Source: JAMCUI01 sp964520615 (GTDB taxonomy: Bacteria > Patescibacteriota > Microgenomatia > 2-02-FULL-39-11). From it: DNA of 9,135 nucleotides. The position numbers were made by a program, and so were the translations under genes. Location: positions 1-9,135 of the forward strand of contig CAZFNL010000071.1 of NCBI GenBank assembly GCA_964520615.1. The letters are read 5' to 3'. Under the pieces are notes generated by a model, which worked only from the letters and a program-made list of their open reading frames with translations, searched no databases and was not told the origin of the DNA. Positions 6,165 to 9,135 of the stretch are shown piece by piece. Positions within the stretch are counted from its first letter, which is position 1, and every line of letters begins with the position of its first letter.

Positions 6165-7139
6165 TTAATTTCCTAATCTTTTAAACATTTGCGTAATTAA
6201 GTTTAGTGCTATAGATTGATCCAATATCCCTGCTCTTTGATCGGGATTTTGCGGAGTAAAAGGAGGAGTCTGGTATATCTTTGGTGGACTAGTTGCAACT
6301 GTGATGACTCCCGATTTTGCCATAGCTTGAGCGATAATATCCATTTGTTCTTTGATTGTTTTGTCCAACCTCAATTTGCCTTCTGAAGATTCGAATTTAT
6401 TTCCATGTTTGATTTCACGCCATTGGGCATCAACAAGATCAGTAAAAAAGTCGACGTCCCAGTCGGCAATTAGATTACTGTTCCCGCGATTTAACAGTTT
6501 CTTTAAGAGTGGGGAATTAATTCCGATTCTGGTGTAAGGCACATCATATTCATTACCCGGAAAATCCTCGAGTTCCACACCCGTAATGTCAGGGTCAACA
6601 AATATGACTTTCCCGATTATCCCGGATTTTAGTCCGGAGTCAATAAACTGGGTATATTTCAGCTGTTTAGCCTTATAAGCAACTTCTTTAAGATCGTAAA
6701 TATTATTTATTCTGATATCCGACCTGCCGCAATCATCATGAGCGTCAAAATGTATAAGCGTTGCACCTTTTTGTATTTTTCCTTCCGTCAAAGCCTCTGC
6801 CCAGCCAAACAGAGCCATATTATGGTGGTCAAAAAAATAGGCTGGAATTTTTTTGGGCCCGATTTCATCCCTGATATACTCGTCAAATCCCCAGTACTGG
6901 GGATCAACATGACCTTTATAATAGTTGTTTGCTAGTTTTAGATCTCTATAGCTTCTTTTGCGAAGCAGCGGTACCTTAAACCCGTCTGCAAAAGGGTGGA
7001 AACTCTGTTGGTGCAGATAAATGGATATGCCATTACCGTCATAATTTCCGGGTATAGGCATTTTTAATTCAGCGGGGAGAAGTTTTCTAGTGGAAAAATC
7101 AGTTTGTGGCAAGTCAGATGTTATATGATCAAGAGCCAT
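6165..7139 (-). CDS. UPF0489 family protein (ureohydrolase-like, peptide-arginase relative)
   Basis: 324 residues, no signal peptide or membrane helix, so cytoplasmic. Motifs in order: FDHHN (103-107), HFDAHDD (130-136), ADWDVDFF (225-232) and ATSPP (282-286). The DAHxD triad (Asp132, His134, Asp136), the DxD pair (Asp228, Asp230) and an upstream His (105/106) parallel the two-manganese ligands of arginase/agmatinase enzymes. This pattern is typical of UPF0489, some members of which are described as peptide arginases that convert Arg to ornithine in ribosomal peptides. No precursor peptide or other RiPP enzyme is visible here, so substrate is unknown; a free guanidino compound or another hydrolysis is equally possible. 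Start ATG 7139 has no clear SD. Transcribed alone, convergent with dcd and divergent from the hydrolase gene. The 160-nt gap 7140-7299 holds the two divergent control regions and no gene. Confidence 0.78.
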   Translation of the reverse strand: MALDHITSDLPQTDFSTRKLLPAELKMPIPGNYDGNGISIYLHQQSFHPFADGFKVPLLRKRSYRDLKLANNYYKGHVDPQYWGFDEYIRDEIGPKKIPAYFFDHHNMALFGWAEALTEGKIQKGATLIHFDAHDDCGRSDIRINNIYDLKEVAYKAKQLKYTQFIDSGLKSGIIGKVIFVDPDITGVELEDFPGNEYDVPYTRIGINSPLLKKLLNRGNSNLIADWDVDFFTDLVDAQWREIKHGNKFESSEGKLRLDKTIKEQMDIIAQAMAKSGVITVATSPPKIYQTPPFTPQNPDQRAGILDQSIALNLITQMFKRLGN

Positions 7140-7259
7140 ATGATGATTTAATGATAAATGTTATTTTACTAAAACACAAAATATCAAGATTTAGGGTAAG
7201 GTTTTGAGGCAACTTTTAGCCAGAAGTTGACGAAATACGGATTGGTCATGGTAGTAATG

Positions 7260-7288
7260 TTGGTTAATCATCTCTGGTGCGATAAAAT
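7260..7288 (+). promoter_or_regulatory. Promoter of the alpha/beta hydrolase gene, near-leaderless
   Basis: TTGGTT (7260-7265) and TAAAAT (7283-7288) are exactly 17 nt apart, predicting a start near 7295, only about 5 nt before ATG 7300. A second -10 reading, TATAGT (7288-7293), would start the RNA on the ATG itself. No SD lies upstream in either case. Confidence 0.5.
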
Positions 7289-7299
7289 ATAGTCGACTT

Positions 7300-8334
7300 A
7301 TGAGACAGTTTGCAGCGGGAATCATTGCCGGGGTTATTCTAGGATCAATCATTTCACAGGGAATGGTGCTACTCAAAAAGCAGAAGCTCCTCTCGCCTCT
7401 GGCCGGAGAAAATCCGGTAAAAACCGAAAAGCCTTTGGATAAATACACTTATGAAAATCTCAAAAAGAGAGTATTTATTGGTAAGAGCATTACTCTTGGC
7501 AAACTACTGAATGACCAACCGGAATTTTCTTCAAGAATGTTTTATTACACTTCAGACGGAAAGAAAGTCAGCGGATTGGCAAATTTTCCCAAAAGACCCG
7601 GCAATTACCCCATTATTGTCATGTTCCGCGGTTTTGTTGATCCCTGGGCGTATTCTACGGGTGAAGGTACGGTACATGCCGGTGAAGTTTTTGCCAGAAA
7701 CGGTTTCATCACTCTTGCTCCTGACTTTTTAGGATATGGGCAATCAGCCTCTCCGTCAGCTGACGCGATGGAAGAAAGATTTGAAACGTATACGACAGCC
7801 CTAAACCTTCTTGCATCATTAAAAAACTTAAATACCGCATTGGCGGATTCAAATATAAATATTTCTGCAGACGTTTCAAAAGTGGGTATATGGGGACACA
7901 GCAACGGCGGGCAAGTTGCCCTGTCGGTTCTGGAGATTTCAGGAGGAAATTATCCTACGGTTCTTTGGGCTCCGGTTTCCAAACCTTTTCCTTATTCGAT
8001 CCTTTATTATACTGATGAGTTTGACGATAACGGCAAGGCGCTGCGGAAAGTCGTGGCAAACTTTGAAAAAGATTATGACTCAGAAAAGTACTCACCGACA
8101 AATTTCTTCAACTGGATAAATGCTCCTATAGAACTACATCAAGGGGTAATTGATGAAGAAGTGCCTCAGCTGTGGTCTGACGATCTTTATGCCAATCTGA
8201 AAAAAATGGGAAAAGATATCACATATTATACCTATCCTACAGAAGATCATAATTTTGACGACAGTGCCGGTTGGTCATTTGCTGTTGAGAGAAGCATGGG
8301 GTTTTATAAAAGCAAATTTGGAGTCGGGAATTAA
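7300..8334 (+). CDS. Membrane-anchored alpha/beta hydrolase (S9/dienelactone-hydrolase-like)
   Basis: 344 residues. Residues 5-25 are hydrophobic with basic residues after them (LLKKQKL), which suggests an N-terminal anchor; the orientation is uncertain, but similar proteins usually face outward. After a linker (about 30-75) the hydrolase core begins with FYYTSDGKKVSGLANFP (81-97) and the strand YPIIVMFRG (103-111), the likely oxyanion region. DFLGYGQS (142-149) is typical of the family. The catalytic triad is readable: nucleophile Ser201 in GHSNGG (199-204), acid Asp285 in GVIDEEVP, and His317 in EDHNF. This arrangement matches prolyl-oligopeptidase-type peptidases and small esterases that lack the propeller domain. 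Substrate cannot be told from sequence. Starts at ATG 7300 with almost no leader; 79 nt before the next gene, which has its own promoter. Confidence 0.87.
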   Translation: MRQFAAGIIAGVILGSIISQGMVLLKKQKLLSPLAGENPVKTEKPLDKYTYENLKKRVFIGKSITLGKLLNDQPEFSSRMFYYTSDGKKVSGLANFPKRPGNYPIIVMFRGFVDPWAYSTGEGTVHAGEVFARNGFITLAPDFLGYGQSASPSADAMEERFETYTTALNLLASLKNLNTALADSNINISADVSKVGIWGHSNGGQVALSVLEISGGNYPTVLWAPVSKPFPYSILYYTDEFDDNGKALRKVVANFEKDYDSEKYSPTNFFNWINAPIELHQGVIDEEVPQLWSDDLYANLKKMGKDITYYTYPTEDHNFDDSAGWSFAVERSMGFYKSKFGVGN

Positions 8335-8366
8335 TTTTAATCCTACAATTAATTAACGCTACAGTA

Positions 8367-8395
8367 TTGCATAAAATAGCGGATTTTGTTATTCT
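8367..8395 (+). promoter_or_regulatory. Promoter of the bactofilin-like gene
   Basis: TTGCAT (8367-8372) and TATTCT (8390-8395) are 17 nt apart, one of the best -35/-10 pairs in the window. The predicted start near 8402 leaves a leader of about 12 nt containing only a weak purine-rich ribosome site (GGGAAAAG). I see no terminator hairpin for the hydrolase gene between 8335 and 8413, so read-through from it is also possible. Confidence 0.5.
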
Positions 8396-8413
8396 GTCAG
8401 GGAAAAGAAAAAT

Positions 8414-9135
8414 ATGAAAAAATTGTGGGAGAGAGTTTTTATAATTCTGGCAATATTTATTGCAGGATTTGCATTTTTAAGACCTCAGGCAAAAGCTGTT
8501 ACAACTGCTGCGCCGATAGTTGTCCTTTCTTCGGATCAAAGCGTAACAAACGATTATGTAGCTGCAGGCAATTCCATCACACTTTCAGGAACTGTGTCTT
8601 CAGGAGACGCTTATGTGGCGGCAGGGACAGTACTTATCGATGGAACGGTTGACGGGGATTTGTTGGTGGCTGGGGGAAATGTAACAATCACCGGTACTGT
8701 CAACGGTAACGTACGGGCGGCAGGAGGCAATATTGTTCTTTCAGGCCGCGTTGGCAGAAATTTCAGTGTTGCGGCGGGCAACGTGACTGTAGGAAAAGAC
8801 GCTACAATTGGAGGGAATTTAGTCAGTTTTTTTGGCAATCTTGAGGATAACGGCTTGGTAGAGGGAAATATGACATTGACAGGCGGCCATGTTTCTTTGG
8901 GTGGTACAACACAAGGCAATATTGATGCAAAAGTGGCGCAGTTGTCTTTTGCAAAGGGGGCGCTTCTTGCTGGAGATCTGACTTACACCAGTCAAAACGA
9001 AGCAAAATTTTCTCCGGAAGCAACAATTAGCGGAAAAATAGCTTATACGCCTTTATATATCCAAATGGAGAAAGACCAAAATGTAAGACCCTTTACTCAT
9101 GCTCTCGATGTCTTAAGGAGTATGAGGCCTGCCTT
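8414..9135 (+). CDS. Secreted bactofilin-like (polymer-forming) repeat protein, 3' end outside window
   Basis: Open from ATG 8414 to the window end: 240 codons visible, no stop. Residues 1-28 form a signal peptide (MKKLWER, a hydrophobic core, and a cleavage-like AKA at 26-28). Residues about 36-160 consist of short beta repeats of 16-19 residues with the phrase VAAG or VAGG (near 49-52, 68-71, 85-88, 102-104, 119-122) alternating with I/L-x-GTV-x-G. This is the pattern of the bactofilin/polymer-forming beta-helix (DUF583/PF04519). Classical bactofilins are cytoplasmic scaffolds; this version carries an export signal, so it probably acts outside the membrane or, if later helices exist, as a membrane protein. 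After about residue 205 the repeats stop and a more helical stretch (LYIQMEKDQ...) begins, as in longer exported homologues with C-terminal membrane helices (inference). Confidence 0.85.
   Translation, partial: MKKLWERVFIILAIFIAGFAFLRPQAKAVTTAAPIVVLSSDQSVTNDYVAAGNSITLSGTVSSGDAYVAAGTVLIDGTVDGDLLVAGGNVTITGTVNGNVRAAGGNIVLSGRVGRNFSVAAGNVTVGKDATIGGNLVSFFGNLEDNGLVEGNMTLTGGHVSLGGTTQGNIDAKVAQLSFAKGALLAGDLTYTSQNEAKFSPEATISGKIAYTPLYIQMEKDQNVRPFTHALDVLRSMRPA

Noticed and set aside
7605..7904. 99-codon minus-strand reading frame inside the hydrolase gene
   Set aside because: It lies wholly opposite a gene with a complete catalytic triad and has no recognisable domain or promoter; it is a shadow frame.
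8611..8919. 102-codon Pro/Thr-rich minus-strand frame at the window end
   Set aside because: Its repetitive look is the antisense of the bactofilin Gly/Val repeats; the plus frame has a signal peptide and open frame to the edge.
1..9135. CRISPR arrays, insertion sequences, or recoded TGA codons
   Set aside because: No regularly spaced repeats, no transposase frame or terminal inverted repeats, and TGA ends dcd and the cohesin gene at family-typical lengths.

Overview
The window looks like part of a Candidate Phyla Radiation genome, most likely Microgenomates (OP11)-like. This is inferred from gene content and style, not from a marker gene: moderately AT-rich DNA, short intergenic gaps, several secreted or membrane-anchored proteins with Pro/Thr 'PTPTPSP' linkers, a cohesin-fold surface protein, a bactofilin-type repeat protein, and few Shine-Dalgarno sites. 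TGA acts as a stop in at least two genes, so the UGA=Gly code of Gracilibacteria/SR1 is not in use.

Layout. Positions 1-205 hold a tRNA locus on the minus strand: an intact tRNA-Cys(GCA), a tRNA-like or degenerate element cut by the window edge, and a 23-nt partial copy of the 5' part of tRNA-Cys. Positions 296-910 form one self-contained plus-strand unit: a promoter, a perfect 20-bp palindrome, a strong Shine-Dalgarno, a small membrane-anchored 'secreted repeat' protein, and an intrinsic terminator embedded in the 3' end of the convergent gene. Positions 855-5527 are three minus-strand genes with gaps of about 40 nt, probably one operon: a cysteine-rich anchored extracellular protein, a cohesin-domain anchored protein, and a membrane-anchored Clp-family double AAA+ ATPase whose first ATPase domain looks dead. 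Positions 5593-6159 are dcd (dCTP deaminase family), divergent from that operon with overlapping -10 elements. Positions 6165-7139 (minus) are a UPF0489/ureohydrolase-like protein convergent with dcd. Positions 7300-8334 (plus) are a membrane-anchored alpha/beta hydrolase. Positions 8414-9135 (plus, running off the window) are a secreted bactofilin-like repeat protein.

How the genes fit together. Most products act at or outside the membrane. The three-gene operon pairs two anchored surface proteins with a membrane-tethered AAA+ machine that keeps all D2 catalytic motifs but seems to lack the D1 P-loop lysine, the D2 pore-loop tyrosine and the ClpP-docking loop. That combination is the best candidate here for an undescribed system, possibly in assembly or quality control of envelope proteins (inference). 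Several promoter candidates place the transcription start at or within a few bases of the start codon, suggesting leaderless or very short-leader mRNAs.
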